The position numbers and the translations under genes were made by a program. Shown piece after piece: positions 35,301 to 43,356 of a stretch of 64,000 nt of DNA. Source of the stretch: Paenibacillus_AR mesotrionivorans (GTDB taxonomy: Bacteria; Bacillota; Bacilli; Paenibacillales; NBRC-103111); NCBI RefSeq assembly GCF_046098205.1, contig NZ_JBJURJ010000010.1, forward strand, positions 186,001-250,000. Direction: 5' to 3'. How positions within the stretch are numbered: position 1 is the first letter of the stretch; every line of letters begins with the position of its first letter. The notes beneath the pieces were generated by a model. That model saw only the letters and a program-made list of their open reading frames with translations, was not told where the DNA came from and did no database searches.

Positions 35301-37739
35301 CTTACACCGAACTATATCATGGGCCAATGGTTCGACAGCGCGACCAACCGCCTGGGCTCCGCCACCAATCCGGAAACCGGACGCCAGAAGACGGACAAGG
35401 GCACATCCGAGAATATGACAGCGGCCAAAATGAACGGCGGTATGGTCCCCAATTTTGAGGCTTATGAGTACGGGATCAATAAAAAGCTGTCTCCCCAAGG
35501 AGACCGGTTGCCGGAGAGCCTGTACGTTCAGCAATTGGTTAACAGCCACGGTGCAAAGGCTGCGGCTGTCATTAAGGAAAATACTGTTCCTCCCATCATC
35601 GACCGGTCCAGTTCCTACAAGCCCAAGCTAAGGGATTTGCAGGTGGAGGGCCAAACCTTGCCAGGCTTCTCGCCGGAGGTTTCAGGCTACAGCTATCACC
35701 TGCCGCTGGATTACGATTATTCCAAGCCGCCGGTCATCACCGCTGTTGCGGAGCCGGGAATTGCTGTAGACATTGCCTATCCGCAGCATAACAGCAGCGA
35801 ACCCGTGCTTATTACGCTGACTGATGCCACCGGTGTAAAGAATTTTTACAAGGTGAGCTTTGCCTCCACTCCTAAATCTCCCATTGTTCTGGCCAGCGAC
35901 CAGCAGGTGGATGCCAGCAATCAGAACTATGCGGTGAACGTGCTGAACCCCAATGACTATGCCGGACCAACCTCCGTAAGATGGGCAGCCAGCGGTGCCG
36001 TATGGATCAGAATGTACTTAGGGGAAAAGGAGCAGACTCTGCACGGGGTACAGGTGGGCTTCACCCAGCATGCGACCAGCCCCCGTACCTATAAGCTGCG
36101 CATCGAATATTCGGCAGACGGGCAGAATTGGTCCTTCGTCCCTTCCGGCACCGTAACAGGCGGCGGGGGGGAATCTGCACCGGTGGAGTGGACCACCGAC
36201 GGACAGACTTACTATAACGCACTAACCCTTAACCCCGGAAGCGCCTCTGCGGCGGAAAATACGCTGCAGACCTTTACCTTCGACGAGCCTGTGAAGGCAC
36301 GCTTCATCCGGATTGCCGGAAACGGCAATACCACCGGCACAGGCAACAACGCGTGGAGCGTCTATTGGCGGCTGCGTCCGCTGCTTACGGGAGGCATCTC
36401 CTCCTATGCGCCTCCTGAGGCCGTGGCCATTACAGGCCCGGCATCCGTGATTGCCGGCTCCGCCGTGGGGCTGCAGGCTCAGGTGACGCCGGAAGCGGCA
36501 TTGGTGAAGGAGGTTATATGGAGCTCCAGCAACCCCAGTGTTGCATCCGTGGACTCCAAGGGCAACGTAACAGGCCATGCGGCAGGAGACGCCGTGATTA
36601 CGGCCACCACGGTGGACGGGCGGTTTGCGGCACCGGGTCTTCTGGAGCAGGCAGCGGCCAGCCACCCCATAAAGGTGCAAGCAGGGGTGATTGAGGAACC
36701 GAATGAGGACAATACCGGCTCCCCGGGGTCGGGTCCGGCAATGGGCGGCGGCCAGCCGGTCCAAACCGGCAGCTCCTCCACGAAAACCCTTGCTGCCGGG
36801 CAAGCCGGAGAGGTTAGTCTGAACGGACTTGTTATAGTATCCGTGCCGTCCCAAGCGGCAGCCGGAGAAATCACCTTAACGGTGGAGCAGGTGAAGGCGG
36901 ACCTGATCCCCGTGCTTCCCGCCGGTTCGGCTTTGGGCGGCGGGGTGTATGAAGTGTTGAAGCAGGGTTCCTCCGCGTTAACGAAGCCCTTTGCGCTGAC
37001 CGTTCAGTTCGATCCGGCCAAAATACCGGCAGGGCACAAAACGGCGCTGTTTTATTACGATGAAGCAGCCAACGCCTGGGTTGAGCTGAAGGACAGCAAG
37101 GTGGAGGGCAATACAATGACCGCATCCACCGACCGTTTTGGCAAGTATGCGGTTATGGCAATTCAAGAAAAGTCCGGGTTGCCCGGCACCCCCGTGTCCT
37201 TCCCAGACGTATCCGGCCACTGGGCCGAGGCCGTGATTAAACAAGCGGCAGGCAGCGGCATCCTGGAGGGGTACCCGGACGGCAGCTTCCAGCCGGACCG
37301 GGCGGTGACCAGGGCGGAGTTTGCCGCCATCCTGGTAAAAGCCCTCCAGCTGCCGGATGCGGACGCTGCGGCAGTGTCCTTCGCCGATGAGGCTGCCATC
37401 GGGGAATGGGCGAAGAAGCCCATCGGCCAGGCGCAGCGGCTGGGCATTGTTTCCGGCTATGAGGACGGCACCTTCCGTCCCCAGGCGGAGGTGACCCGGG
37501 CCGAGATGGCCGTGATGGCGGCACGCGCTTTGGGTCTTGATGCGGCGGGCAACGGCGCTGGCTCCGGATTTGCCGATGACGGGCAAATCCCTGCCTGGGC
37601 CAAAGGCGCGGCAGCGGCCTTGAAGGAAGCGGGCCTTGCCCAAGGAAAGGAAGGCGGCGCGTATGCCCCCGCCGATTCCACCACCCGGGCAGAGGCGGTT
37701 ACCCTGCTGCTGCGAATGGCCGCTTATAAGAAGCAGTAG
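32358..37739 (+). CDS. S-layer-anchored multi-domain beta-helix (pectate-lyase-like) enzyme
   Basis: The product has 1793 residues from a TTG at 32358, eight bases after CAGGAGG; the ATG at 32334 lacks a ribosome site. The signal peptide ends RAHAA. An F5/8-type C discoidin-like domain lies at ~35-235 (LGSAQAVNEFRFDIPTSF). Beta-sandwich modules follow to ~500. A parallel beta-helix begins at ~540 (AWQSIQDAIDYVSMYPIQED, RGAVYLEPGVFRISKPLTIA, VVLRGAGAG), as in pectate-lyase-like enzymes, and runs to ~1050. A second discoidin-like domain (~1185-1340), a Big_2 Ig-like domain (~1350-1420) and a ZU5-like stretch precede three SLH repeats (~1612-1793, first FPDVSGHWAEAVIKQ). SLH repeats fix it to the cell wall. 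It probably degrades a polysaccharide whose fragments enter by the adjacent importer; the catalytic residues and substrate are unassigned. Confidence 0.9.
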   Translation: MKRFFSKALSIMLVAALLSGMGMGLIPSSRAHAAAPGTDLLASITLKTGENVKVSSENTNRKAPLAASHDGSSYWQYGGSAANIFPTAGNTASLWVAVDLGSAQAVNEFRFDIPTSFSNVQKRMSGYEVLYSTSEEAWTNLPATNNSSASVLDWSSNAWALAKHVAVPAAVTPDDPNWGASLTPGTSAWTATSTGPLSAPVSARYVLIHFTLISGSPGTLGASGLTVLSAAGSVVSPAVIPVSASYEKGSGSTVTANLQLQGDTLAGIKAGPTVAEAVYLVMGQDYSLSAPSGGIQQVVLATGYLESLPQGTTTLGFQFTGGTIVPFELNVTSPLYSDVYMNDYGSGYALIEPSYPGMSLTVGRPAVVDAHASSGKFPIFRIVKALPGTTITGTLYGPGGAAAYSFPAVNADTQTELTVPDTVALANGTYKVSFTLTNQGGALYDTFYFTAIDRFDLYKSVTHPLHSGNANVANVSPDSWANEAYPALQLDDAGRIAYVPDYKGNRIMDYSDVGYKGGGTAIPNVPVRAKVAPLADNTQDAWQSIQDAIDYVSMYPIQEDGFRGAVYLEPGVFRISKPLTIAVSGVVLRGAGAGTPTPVVGDGSAANPYNQQIANEEEEPDTTKLIATWTLSPSYTPPANHSATGGSPYDKSMKGTMIYITGPKASTPANVTVEITDQYVGAGQNFVHVARTDDFFVGDVVSVRKAVNTNWVKAMYMDKIDGASSWLTNGTLESGFAGIPFSAERTIIAIDAATGTITFAEPLSDNLDRRWGVSTLAKSPEDNRINHVGVENIQGISHFYNTDSKPALQKYGSHYLSYNDENHAQVFVAMVNVRDGWMRNFVTYQIDSAFVTDGSSRNITVQDGYVLDPVSLMDAGERRYSIYYRKSQFMFTQRVHARYMRHAFIVDSYTSGPNVFYDSSSEYTSNASEPHFRWSSGGLYDSTTARFYLQNRWNMGTSHGWAGVNYLIYNSTGPFMVTQPQLTPNYIMGQWFDSATNRLGSATNPETGRQKTDKGTSENMTAAKMNGGMVPNFEAYEYGINKKLSPQGDRLPESLYVQQLVNSHGAKAAAVIKENTVPPIIDRSSSYKPKLRDLQVEGQTLPGFSPEVSGYSYHLPLDYDYSKPPVITAVAEPGIAVDIAYPQHNSSEPVLITLTDATGVKNFYKVSFASTPKSPIVLASDQQVDASNQNYAVNVLNPNDYAGPTSVRWAASGAVWIRMYLGEKEQTLHGVQVGFTQHATSPRTYKLRIEYSADGQNWSFVPSGTVTGGGGESAPVEWTTDGQTYYNALTLNPGSASAAENTLQTFTFDEPVKARFIRIAGNGNTTGTGNNAWSVYWRLRPLLTGGISSYAPPEAVAITGPASVIAGSAVGLQAQVTPEAALVKEVIWSSSNPSVASVDSKGNVTGHAAGDAVITATTVDGRFAAPGLLEQAAASHPIKVQAGVIEEPNEDNTGSPGSGPAMGGGQPVQTGSSSTKTLAAGQAGEVSLNGLVIVSVPSQAAAGEITLTVEQVKADLIPVLPAGSALGGGVYEVLKQGSSALTKPFALTVQFDPAKIPAGHKTALFYYDEAANAWVELKDSKVEGNTMTASTDRFGKYAVMAIQEKSGLPGTPVSFPDVSGHWAEAVIKQAAGSGILEGYPDGSFQPDRAVTRAEFAAILVKALQLPDADAAAVSFADEAAIGEWAKKPIGQAQRLGIVSGYEDGTFRPQAEVTRAEMAVMAARALGLDAAGNGAGSGFADDGQIPAWAKGAAAALKEAGLAQGKEGGAYAPADSTTRAEAVTLLLRMAAYKKQ

Positions 37740-37800
37740 CTCATGCGTGAACGATGCAGCCATAGCATACCGCAATAGCATGCGGCAGTAGTGCAGTAGC

Positions 37801-37842
37801 TTGCGGCGGTTGCTTGCGGCGGTTGCGGCGGTTGCTTGCGGC
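37801..37842. repeat. Short GC-rich tandem repeat
   Basis: TTGCGGCGG and TTGCTTGCGGCGG motifs repeat four to five times just after the S-layer enzyme gene. The repeat is simple in sequence and has no evident function. Confidence 0.7.
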
Positions 37843-37848
37843 AATAGA

Positions 37849-37880
37849 AAGAGGCTTGCCCGATGGCAAGCCTCTTTTCC
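37849..37880 (+). terminator. Terminator after the S-layer enzyme gene
   Basis: GAGGCTTGCC pairs with GGCAAGCCTC around CGAT and is followed by TTTTCCTTGTTTT. Confidence 0.85.
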
Positions 37881-37911
37881 TTGTTTTCGCGCTTCGTCGA
37901 CGTACCCCCGG

Positions 37912-38210
37912 GGTGTAACGGACCGTCGTTTCGTTATTCTCCCATTTCGCGCCTTTTTGGCCGTTTCGCGGACACACGATCCGCTATTTCGGCTTTTGGG
38001 CATTCCAGCCGCATCTTTTTCCCCAAATAACGGATTCTCTGTCCGTTCAGCAGCCAGAATGGCATGATTCAGCGAAATAGTGGAACCTGTGTCCGTTAGG
38101 CGCACTGTCCGCTAGGCTCGCTCCCCGTTAGGCGCACTGTCCGCTAGATGCACTGTCCGCTAGGCTCGCTCCCCGTTAGGTGCACTGTCCGCCAACCAGC
38201 CCCCTCCGCA
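37912..38210. repeat. Array of palindromic units (AACGGA...TCCGTTA family)
   Basis: Short hairpin units such as AACGGATTCTCTGTCCGTT and CGGACACACGATCCG are followed by a run of GTCCGTTAGGCGCACT / GTCCGCTAGGCTCGCTCC variants repeated about six times (38092-38190). No gene is visible in the 520 bases between the S-layer enzyme and the phosphoesterase. The same family, with different filler, occurs at 61.4-61.6 kb. Confidence 0.75.
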
Positions 38211-38259
38211 CAAGTGCGGAAGGGTGCGCCGGTGCGCCCGCCCCGCTATCCGCATCAAA

Positions 38260-39219
38260 CTAAATCCGCTTCCACACCTTCTCCGGCGGATGCACGGGTT
38301 GGGTCTCCACCACCGAACCATCCTCCAGCCGCAGCCAGGTGGCGAACTCCGCCGGATTCTCCTCGTCCAGCCGGATTACCCGGGCGCCCCGGAGCATGCC
38401 TTCCTTGCCATAGGCCCCTTCCTGGCCATACTCTCCACAGCCCGAAGCCCGGCCATAGTGCAGCCGGATGCCGTGCAGCTCGCCCCAAAAGTCGTTGACA
38501 TGATCATGCCCGGCGAATACCCCCCGCACATCCCCCGTCTCCAGGAACGCTGTAAACAAACCGGAGTTTACCTTCGGACAGCCCATCCCCTCATAGTTGA
38601 CACCGTAGCAGGTATGGTAGTCCCACAGCTGGTTGTACTCCGGCAAGGGGATATGGAAGAAGGCTAAGGCCGGAACCGGGACCCCTCCGTTTCCCCGCTG
38701 CAGCCGGCCGGCCCGCTCCTTGTACCAGCCGATCTGGCCGTGGGTGATCCACTGGTAACCGCCCACAGGATGATCCGTATGCCCGCCGGAATCCAGCAGG
38801 TACAAGGCTGCCGCCGGCCGCTGCCCGTCACCGGAACGGATTTCCAGACAGCAGTTGCCCAGCCTGTCCTCCAACTGCGGTCCCGCTTCCGTCACACACC
38901 CCGGCAGTTCCTGCTGCAGGGCAATCAGCTGCTCCTTGGACACGTCATGGGCATCGGCATCGTGGTTGCCGAACACAGCAGCCCACTTCACACCCGACTC
39001 CGTTGCCGCCTTAACGGCCTCCCGGTAGGAGGCGAAGGGATCGTGGCAGGCCTCGCTGTGGATGACATCGCCGGTAAACACCACCAGATCCGGCTTCTCC
39101 ACCTCGATTACCCGCTTCATAAGAGCGTAGGACTGCTCGTCCCCCGGCTCACCGTTTTTCCAGTGGATATCCGTAAATTGCACAATGGTAAAGTCTCCAT
39201 TTTTCCCGAATTGCAGCAT
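38260..39219 (-). CDS. Calcineurin-like metallophosphoesterase
   Basis: The product has 319 residues from the ATG at 39219, preceded by GGGAGAGAGA; the frame to 39276 lacks a site. The metal-binding motifs of the calcineurin superfamily are all present in order: QFTDIHW, VVFTGDVIH, AAVFGNHDADAHD, AFFHIPLPEY and VFAGHDHVND. There is no signal peptide, so it acts in the cytosol. Its closest type is the Dcr2/purple-acid-phosphatase-like phosphohydrolase group seen in Firmicutes. The substrate (phosphomonoester or phosphodiester) cannot be told from sequence. It is monocistronic and stands alone between the S-layer enzyme and the exporter genes. Confidence 0.92.
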   Translation of the reverse strand: MLQFGKNGDFTIVQFTDIHWKNGEPGDEQSYALMKRVIEVEKPDLVVFTGDVIHSEACHDPFASYREAVKAATESGVKWAAVFGNHDADAHDVSKEQLIALQQELPGCVTEAGPQLEDRLGNCCLEIRSGDGQRPAAALYLLDSGGHTDHPVGGYQWITHGQIGWYKERAGRLQRGNGGVPVPALAFFHIPLPEYNQLWDYHTCYGVNYEGMGCPKVNSGLFTAFLETGDVRGVFAGHDHVNDFWGELHGIRLHYGRASGCGEYGQEGAYGKEGMLRGARVIRLDEENPAEFATWLRLEDGSVVETQPVHPPEKVWKRI

Positions 39220-39326
39220 GTTTGTCTCTCTCCCTATATGGTGTGACTGAAAACCCGCCAGAGTTTCCAGACACACTGGTTTTTGCCATTATACTCCTGG
39301 GCAGGGAGAATGAAAATATATTTTTC

Positions 39327-40118
39327 TTAACTGGAGGCGCTGGTGTATTTGCGGAGGCTGGCCGTGAAGAATACGGAGGCTCCAATAAACAGAACAGCCA
39401 TAATCCCTGCCCCTGCCAGAAGCGCCGCCAGGGGAGGCTCCTGCACAAGCGCCTGCGACGGCACAGATACAATGAAGCCCAACGGGAACACCCAGGTTAG
39501 CGCCAGCCGGACAAACCGGGGATACATCCCCATTGGGTAACGTCCCGCCTGCATCAGATCCTCCATGATCCAGAGCAGATAGGTCCCCCTGTACCAAAAA
39601 GCCATGGAGCTGAGAAACAGCATCAGGGAATAGAGAATGCCGATGGCGACGGCAAGAGCAGCGGCAAAGATCACCAGGGCCCCCCACGATACAGCTTTAT
39701 CCATACTGGCCAAAGCCAGGATGATAACCCCCATGCTGACAGCCATGTGAAAAACGGACCACGGGGACCATTTGCGCAGGCTGACATAAAATTGCTTGGA
39801 AACCGGGCGCAGAAGGGTATAATCGAAGGTTCCCTGTTCGATTTCGCCGTCCATCCCCCCAAGCAGGTTCATACTCGGGCCAATCACCAGATTTTTCACC
39901 GATTGCACCAGCAGGTATACCCCCAGCACAGCCAGTGTTTCCGGCATGGTCCAGCCATTCAGGCTTTCATTGTTCCGGAACAGCACCCAGATGCCGCCGA
40001 TGCTGCCCGCCAGCTCCAGCACCGCCTTGAGCAGATGGAGCAAGAAGTTAAGCCGGTACGCCGATTCCTCCTGCAAGGCCATCCGGATAAAGGTCACCAC
40101 CAGTTTCAGCTCTTTCAT
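39327..40118 (-). CDS. ABC-2 type exporter permease (second subunit)
   Basis: The product has 263 residues from the ATG at 40118; a much longer frame upstream is a shadow of the neighbouring permease. Six hydrophobic segments are visible, including FLLHLLKAVLELAGSIGGIW and AALLAGAGIMAVLFIGASVF. DGEIEQGTFDYTLLRPVSKQ followed by FYVSLRKWSP marks the COG3694/ABC-2 permease family. It starts 8 bases after the first permease gene, forming an ATPase-permease-permease operon. Related three-gene systems include viologen and multidrug exporters; the substrate here is unknown. Confidence 0.9.
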   Translation of the reverse strand: MKELKLVVTFIRMALQEESAYRLNFLLHLLKAVLELAGSIGGIWVLFRNNESLNGWTMPETLAVLGVYLLVQSVKNLVIGPSMNLLGGMDGEIEQGTFDYTLLRPVSKQFYVSLRKWSPWSVFHMAVSMGVIILALASMDKAVSWGALVIFAAALAVAIGILYSLMLFLSSMAFWYRGTYLLWIMEDLMQAGRYPMGMYPRFVRLALTWVFPLGFIVSVPSQALVQEPPLAALLAGAGIMAVLFIGASVFFTASLRKYTSASS

Positions 40119-40126
40119 GTTTTGCC

Positions 40127-40924
40127 TCAGCCTCCCACAGCGGAATAGCGGCGTACGCCTTGTTTGTTGATATAGAAGCAGACGCCTGTGAACAACGTCA
40201 GCCAGATCCCCTGCATGGCGAAGCCCCGGACCAGCTCCTGACCGGACAAGCTCCCCATCAGCACCTCCACCGGGAAGGAGAGCATGTAGCGGTACGGAAG
40301 CACGGAGGCCAAGCGATTCAGCGCACCGGGAAAAAGCGCCACCGGCGCCACCTGCCCGGCCAAGAGATAAAACAAGGTGTCGTTGACACTCAGCAAAGCG
40401 CCGGATTGGCGGGTCCAGAAGGCCACAAGGGATAGACAATACGCCAGCAAAAAGCGGACTCCCACAGCCAGCAGCATAGCCCCTGCAGCCAGTGGGATAT
40501 GCTCCGGGCCAATATCCATGCCGGTGTCCACCCCCAGGCATACCCCCAAAACCAACGCCACCGCCAGCACAAAGGGCACACAAACCAGCTTTACTGCCAG
40601 CTCCTGCCCGATAGCACCATAGACAAGAGGCAGCGGACGCAGCAGCGCACTTGAGATGGAGCCGTTGTGGATCATCTGGGCCGTGGACCAGTGGGTGGTT
40701 GGGTAGGTCAGCTGATTGACGACGATGACGCACAGGTAATAAACAGCGAAGCCGTTCCGGTCATAGGTGCCGATGGTGCCGTTTCCCGCGGCTGTCATCC
40801 ACACAAACAGATAAATCAATGGCCCGGTCATCCACCCTAAAGCGAGGGTCCAGAAGAAGCCTTTTGCCGAGAGATATCCAAATAATTGAGCCCGGATCAT
40901 TGCCCATCCCCCACGCCAATTCAT
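40127..40924 (-). CDS. ABC-2 type exporter permease (first subunit)
   Basis: The product has 265 residues from the ATG at 40924, which overlaps the ATPase stop (ATGA) and has GGGGAGG upstream. Its six transmembrane helices include FFWTLALGWMTGPLIYLFVW and GFAVYYLCVIVVNQLTYPTT. The phrase MIHNGSISSALLRPLPLVYG is the counterpart of TLLRPVS in the partner permease and typical of COG4587 proteins. It forms the heterodimeric channel with the next gene product and is powered by the ATPase encoded upstream. Confidence 0.9.
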   Translation of the reverse strand: MNWRGGWAMIRAQLFGYLSAKGFFWTLALGWMTGPLIYLFVWMTAAGNGTIGTYDRNGFAVYYLCVIVVNQLTYPTTHWSTAQMIHNGSISSALLRPLPLVYGAIGQELAVKLVCVPFVLAVALVLGVCLGVDTGMDIGPEHIPLAAGAMLLAVGVRFLLAYCLSLVAFWTRQSGALLSVNDTLFYLLAGQVAPVALFPGALNRLASVLPYRYMLSFPVEVLMGSLSGQELVRGFAMQGIWLTLFTGVCFYINKQGVRRYSAVGG

Positions 40925-41919
40925 CGGGCCACCTCCCCGGAAAACAGCTTGTCGATGACCGCTTCCACCGGCGGATCGGTGATGCTGAACTCCGCCAAAT
41001 CGGCTGTCTGCATCAGCATCGCGCTGGCCTGCACCGCATTCTCCTTGCGCACCCGCAGCGAATAGGCGCCGCTTTTGCTTTCGGTCAGCTCCGCAGGAAT
41101 CCCCCGGCTGTCCAGCAGCTCCTGGGTCAGCTCCCCGTTCTCCGCCAAGGCCAGCCGGATCATTTTGTAAGGCATAAGCTGCTCCGACAATCCCGACAAC
41201 GGACCGTCGAAGGAAAGCCTTCCTCCGGTGATCAGCATGACCCGGGGACATAAGGAGGTGATATCCGCCATATAGTGGCTGGTCAGAATCACCGTTGCCC
41301 CATACCTCCGGTTATATTCCCCGATATATTCCCGCAGCCGCATCTGCATGGTCACATCCATCCCCAGTGTCGGCTCATCCAGGTACAGGATTTCCGGGCG
41401 GTGCAAAAGAGCCAGGATCAGCTCGCACTTGGAGCGTTCCCCCAACGACAGGTCCCGCACCCGTTTGGGCATCAGCTTATCCACATCCAGCATGAAGGCC
41501 AGCTCCGTAAGCCGGGTTTTGAAGGCTGCCTCCGGAACCTGGTAGATATCCCGGAAGATGGTCATACAATCGTACACGGTGTTGTTCCATTGCATCTGAC
41601 TGCGGTTTCCCATAAGCAGGCTGATCCTCTGCAGATAGCGTTTTTCCCGCTTCCAAGGGACATAACCTGCCGCCTCCACCCTGCCGCTTGTGGGACAGAG
41701 CAAGCCGGAGAGCAGCTTCAGCGTTGTGGTTTTGCCTGCGCCGTTGGGGCCGATGACCCCCAGCATCTCTCCCTGCCGGATGGAAAAGCTGATGCCGTCC
41801 ACCGCCTTTACCTCCATAAATTCGGGCTTTAACAGGCTGGCAAAGGCTGACCTCAAGCCTCCCTTGCGGACAGGCACCCGGTAAATCTTCGTTAATTCCT
41901 CCGCCATAATATGCGGCAT
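40921..41919 (-). CDS. ABC exporter ATP-binding protein (COG4586/NatA-like)
   Basis: The product has 332 residues. Walker A is GPNGAGKTTTLK, the Q-loop region GNRSQMQWN, the signature LSLGERSKCELILALLHRPE (a degenerate LSGGQ usual in this subgroup), Walker B ILYLDEPTLGMD, and the H-loop ILTSHYMADI. A C-terminal extension of ~90 residues follows the ABC domain. It energises the two ABC-2 permeases with which it is translationally coupled. It is divergent from the XRE-MerR-MerR regulator gene, with a 166-bp palindromic element between them, so control by that regulator is plausible. Confidence 0.94.
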   Translation of the reverse strand: MPHIMAEELTKIYRVPVRKGGLRSAFASLLKPEFMEVKAVDGISFSIRQGEMLGVIGPNGAGKTTTLKLLSGLLCPTSGRVEAAGYVPWKREKRYLQRISLLMGNRSQMQWNNTVYDCMTIFRDIYQVPEAAFKTRLTELAFMLDVDKLMPKRVRDLSLGERSKCELILALLHRPEILYLDEPTLGMDVTMQMRLREYIGEYNRRYGATVILTSHYMADITSLCPRVMLITGGRLSFDGPLSGLSEQLMPYKMIRLALAENGELTQELLDSRGIPAELTESKSGAYSLRVRKENAVQASAMLMQTADLAEFSITDPPVEAVIDKLFSGEVAR

Positions 41920-42000
41920 ATTCCCACCTCCACTTTGATCGCAGCTTATTCGGATCCCAGTATAGCAAACCCAAACCAGGGTGGTGTATAGTTGGAGGGT

Positions 42001-42166
42001 TAGGGTCTGTCTTCAAACCCGCTTGGGGGCATCTTTTACCGCCTTTTCGTCCCAGGCTATCGTTACTTTCGCTTGACGTACCCCCGGTACGCCTTCACAA
42101 AAGTGCCTTGCCTGGAACGAAAATTCGCCAAAATCTGTTCCCCTCGGAGTTTGAGGACAGACCCTA
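42001..42166. repeat. 166-bp imperfect palindrome with 18-bp terminal inverted repeats (MITE-like)
   Basis: The ends TAGGGTCTGTCTTCAAAC and GTTTGAGGACAGACCCTA are inverted copies with one mismatch. Homology between the arms continues inward for about 60 bases per side (CTTTTCGTCCCAGGC against GCCTGGAACGAAAA). The centre contains GACGTACCCCCGGTAC; the string GACGTACCCCCGG also occurs at about 37899-37911. It carries no coding frame. The structure suggests a miniature mobile element or a large extragenic palindrome, but no clear target-site duplication is visible. Confidence 0.8.
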
Positions 42167-42199
42167 GGATAAATAGCTGTTCACAGGAGGCCGGTTAGG

Positions 42200-43195
42200 A
42201 TGGAGGAATGGGGAGAGGTTGAAATTACGCTGGAGCAGGCCCTTCGCCTGCGGCATATGGACCCGGCGCGGCTGGCGCAACAGGCGGACATCCAGCGCAG
42301 CCAGCTGAATTTATACCTGAGGAATGAAATCAAACGCCCCGATCTCCAGGTTCTGGCCCGGATTTGCACGGTGCTACAATGCGGGGCCGGGGACATCATC
42401 CGTTTTATCCCGCCCCCGGCGGACCACCGGGACAGCCCCGCCCGGCAGTCCGGCTTCTACACCACCGGCCAGCTGGCCCAAATTGCAGGGGTGCATCCCA
42501 ACACCATCCGCTTCTACGAACGGTGCGGACTGCTTTCGGAGGCCGGACGCGGTGCCAACGGCTACCGGCAATTTACGGTGCGGCACCTGGCACAGCTGCG
42601 TGTCTGCCGGATCATCCTGGGGGATCCGTATACCAACAGCACCCTGCGGCATACGGCCTTCCGGATTGTGGAGGCCTTGAGGGAATGGGACCTGCCCCAG
42701 GCCCGGCGGCTGACGGACGAATATAAGCGGCTCCTGGAAAAGGAATATGCCGTTGCCCTGGAAACTGCAGCCCTGTTGAAGGCCTGGGCGGAAGGGGAAA
42801 CCCTGGCCGTTCCCGGAGAGGGATATAGCCACAAGGAGGCGGCTGCGCTGTTGGGGGTAACCCCGGAGGTTCTGCGAAACTGGGAGCGCAACGGGTTGAC
42901 CGCCCCCTCCCGGTCCGGCACGAACCGGCAGCGGATTTATGGAGGCAGCGATATGGCCCGGCTGCGGATTATCTATATGCTGCGGCAGAACAACTACAGC
43001 ATCGCCGCCATCCGGAGCAGCCTGGCCGCCTTCGACAGCGGCAATCAGGCCGGGGCGGTGCTGGCGCTGAACCAGCCGGTGCTGGATCCGGAGAGCGAAT
43101 ACCTCCAGGCGGGAGACCATTGGCTGGAGGTGCTGGAGACCCTGTCCCGCAGCGCCGAAAAAATCCGGCGGATTGTGCAGGAATTGACGGACTGA
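42200..43195 (+). CDS. Regulator with one XRE-like and two MerR-type DNA-binding domains
   Basis: The product has 331 residues, and GGAGG lies nine bases upstream of the ATG. Residues ~8-70 (RLAQQADIQRSQLNLYLRNE, LQVLARICTVLQCGAGDIIR) form a Cro/C1-type helix-turn-helix. Residues ~86-150 (FYTTGQLAQIAGVHPNTIRF and YERCGLLSEAGRGANGYRQF) form a canonical MerR domain. Residues ~208-275 (YSHKEAAALLGVTPEVLRNW, ERNGLTAP, QRIYGGSDMARLRII) form a second MerR-type winged helix. Helices follow each. No conserved effector-binding cysteines or GyrI domain are seen. Its divergence from the ABC exporter suggests it controls that operon. Three recognition modules in one chain are uncommon. Confidence 0.9.
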   Translation: MEEWGEVEITLEQALRLRHMDPARLAQQADIQRSQLNLYLRNEIKRPDLQVLARICTVLQCGAGDIIRFIPPPADHRDSPARQSGFYTTGQLAQIAGVHPNTIRFYERCGLLSEAGRGANGYRQFTVRHLAQLRVCRIILGDPYTNSTLRHTAFRIVEALREWDLPQARRLTDEYKRLLEKEYAVALETAALLKAWAEGETLAVPGEGYSHKEAAALLGVTPEVLRNWERNGLTAPSRSGTNRQRIYGGSDMARLRIIYMLRQNNYSIAAIRSSLAAFDSGNQAGAVLALNQPVLDPESEYLQAGDHWLEVLETLSRSAEKIRRIVQELTD

Positions 43196-43301
43196 AGGCT
43201 ACAGCTGTACACCACCCCAATGCCCCCAGATAAACATATACCCAAGCAGCAACACTCTATCCGAACAGGCTTGATGCTAAGCGAACGAATACAGCCATGA
43301 A

Positions 43302-43342
43302 AAAACCGGATGCGGGACTTTTTTTGTCCCCATCCGGTTTTC
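43302..43342. terminator. Bidirectional terminator
   Basis: AAAACCGGATG-GGGAC pairs with GTCCC-ATCCGGTTTT around a T-rich loop. It lies between the ends of the convergent regulator and GH2 genes. Confidence 0.85.
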
Positions 43343-43356
43343 CGTTTGTCTTCTGT

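Noticed and set aside
39327..41251. Long frames that would fuse the exporter subunits
   Set aside because: The upstream parts are out-of-frame readings of the neighbouring gene. True starts at 40118 and 40924 have ribosome sites and begin at family N-termini.
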